Shown piece after piece: positions 5,107 through 5,631 of a DNA stretch of 5,631 bases. The translations under genes and the position numbers were made by a program. The notes beneath the pieces are model-generated. The model was not told the DNA's origin and ran no database searches. It saw only the letters and a program-made list of their open reading frames with translations. This stretch comes from Candidatus Woesearchaeota archaeon. Lineage in GTDB: Archaea > Nanobdellota > Nanobdellia > Woesearchaeales > WALR01. Positions within the stretch are counted from its first letter, which is position 1; each line of letters begins with the position of its first letter. The stretch is from positions 1 through 5,631 of the forward strand of contig WALR01000019.1 of assembly GCA_015522765.1 (NCBI GenBank), read 5' to 3'.

Positions 5107-5142
5107 TTTTATGTGCATGCATAATTAAGTTAGCCGCCCTGC

Positions 5143-5631
5143 TTATGTGAGATGCCTCCTTATCTCATCAGCGTCTGCGTTTGTTCTTACCGCCTGCCCT
5201 GCAAAATGGGTTCTCGAGGCGAGAAATCCCTCTTTTCTGAGTTCTTCAACTATCTCATTTATCGGCTTTAGGTTGCCTTTCTTCATATTCTTTGCGAGCG
5301 CAGGTATCATAAAATGCCAGGGAACATCTATATCTGACTCTTCATCAATTGTCCTAAGAAAATTAATTATCTTTTCCCTCTCTTTCTCATTTTCAATCTC
5401 CACTGCTTTTTTTATCATTCCCTTAATTATCTCTTTATCCCAAAGGGGGCCTGCCCACAGGGGGCCAAGCAGCTTTTCCTCTTTGTAATGACTGCCGTCT
5501 TCATATATTCTGCGCCCTTTTGTTCTCATATTGAAGAGTATTGCCCTGTGCCTATCCAATATAGGAGAGCATTCCCTTGCTCCCCTCTCATATCTCAAGA
5601 ACACCCTGACATAATGGTTCCTGTAATATGA
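5143..5631 (-). CDS. trm1: tRNA (guanine26-N2)-dimethyltransferase Trm1, C-terminal fragment
   Basis: The last 162 codons of Trm1, the SAM-dependent enzyme making m2,2G at position 26 of tRNAs. The frame is open through the window edge (SYYRNHYVRV precedes the GTG at 5604), so the start and the Rossmann-fold methyltransferase domain lie outside. What remains is the end of the catalytic part (RNHYVRVFLRYERGA) and the C-terminal domain: LLGPLWAGPLWDKE, the classic Trm1 GPLW signature, then PWHFMIPALAKNMK and the closing EGFLASRTHFAG, which matches the family's ASRTHF motif. The linker before GPLW, which in many archaeal Trm1 proteins holds four zinc-type cysteines, has only one cysteine here. 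The TAA stop is at 5143-5145. Confidence 0.93.
   Translation of the reverse strand, partial: SYYRNHYVRVFLRYERGARECSPILDRHRAILFNMRTKGRRIYEDGSHYKEEKLLGPLWAGPLWDKEIIKGMIKKAVEIENEKEREKIINFLRTIDEESDIDVPWHFMIPALAKNMKKGNLKPINEIVEELRKEGFLASRTHFAGQAVRTNADADEIRRHLT

Noticed and set aside
5114..5121. 8-bp palindrome TGCATGCA between EF-1 beta and trm1
   Set aside because: Too short to stand out, not extended by flanking bases, and not placed near any promoter.
5147..5488. Plus-strand frame of 113 codons
   Set aside because: Antisense to the conserved Trm1 C-terminal domain, with the Phe/Ile/Ser-rich content typical of the reverse of lysine/glutamate-rich coding sequence.

Overview
The window is a compact stretch of archaeal chromosome. 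The evidence for Archaea is the gene set (a HerA/DUF87 ATPase, a stand-alone Bud32 kinase, archaeal EF-1 beta next to its small double zinc-ribbon partner, an archaeal-type Trm1 and a DRG-type GTPase), a tRNA-Gln without an encoded CCA, GGTGAG-type ribosome binding sites, and TATA-like boxes about 25 bases upstream of start codons with little or no leader. Arginine is mostly AGG/AGA. The tight packing and the unrecognised lineage-specific proteins would fit a DPANN archaeon, but the phylum cannot be decided from this sequence.

Layout: (1) bases 1-340 carry the 3' end of a DRG/Obg-like GTPase (end of the G domain plus TGS domain) on the plus strand. (2) 358-2355, minus strand and convergent with it, is a 665-residue HerA-type ATPase. 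(3) 2356-2604 is a divergent intergenic region with TATA boxes for both sides, a 16-bp palindrome and a tiny ORF with a strong Shine-Dalgarno. (4) 2605-3351 is an unrecognised, probably membrane-anchored 248-residue protein. (5) 3370-3442, minus strand, is tRNA-Gln(CUG). (6) 3547-4170 is Bud32, the KEOPS kinase, followed 7 bases later by an unrecognised 111-residue proline-rich protein (4178-4513) that seems to have its own leaderless promoter inside the end of bud32. (7) 4626-5106 is a two-gene translation operon: a zinc-ribbon protein, then EF-1 beta. (8) 5143-5631, minus strand, is the C-terminal part of Trm1, cut by the window edge.

Most recognisable genes serve translation or tRNA: a ribosome-linked GTPase, tRNA-Gln, Bud32 (t6A37 synthesis), Trm1 (m2,2G26), the EF-1 beta exchange factor and a ribosome-associated type of zinc ribbon. 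HerA is the exception, a DNA-end-processing type motor found here without NurA, Mre11 or Rad50. I see no CRISPR array, insertion sequence, phage gene or clear defence island. The parts most worth a second look are the two unrecognised proteins, the C-terminal extension of HerA, the apparent loss of the cysteine cluster in Trm1, and similar 7-2-7 palindromes in two promoter regions. None of these amounts to a demonstrated new system.
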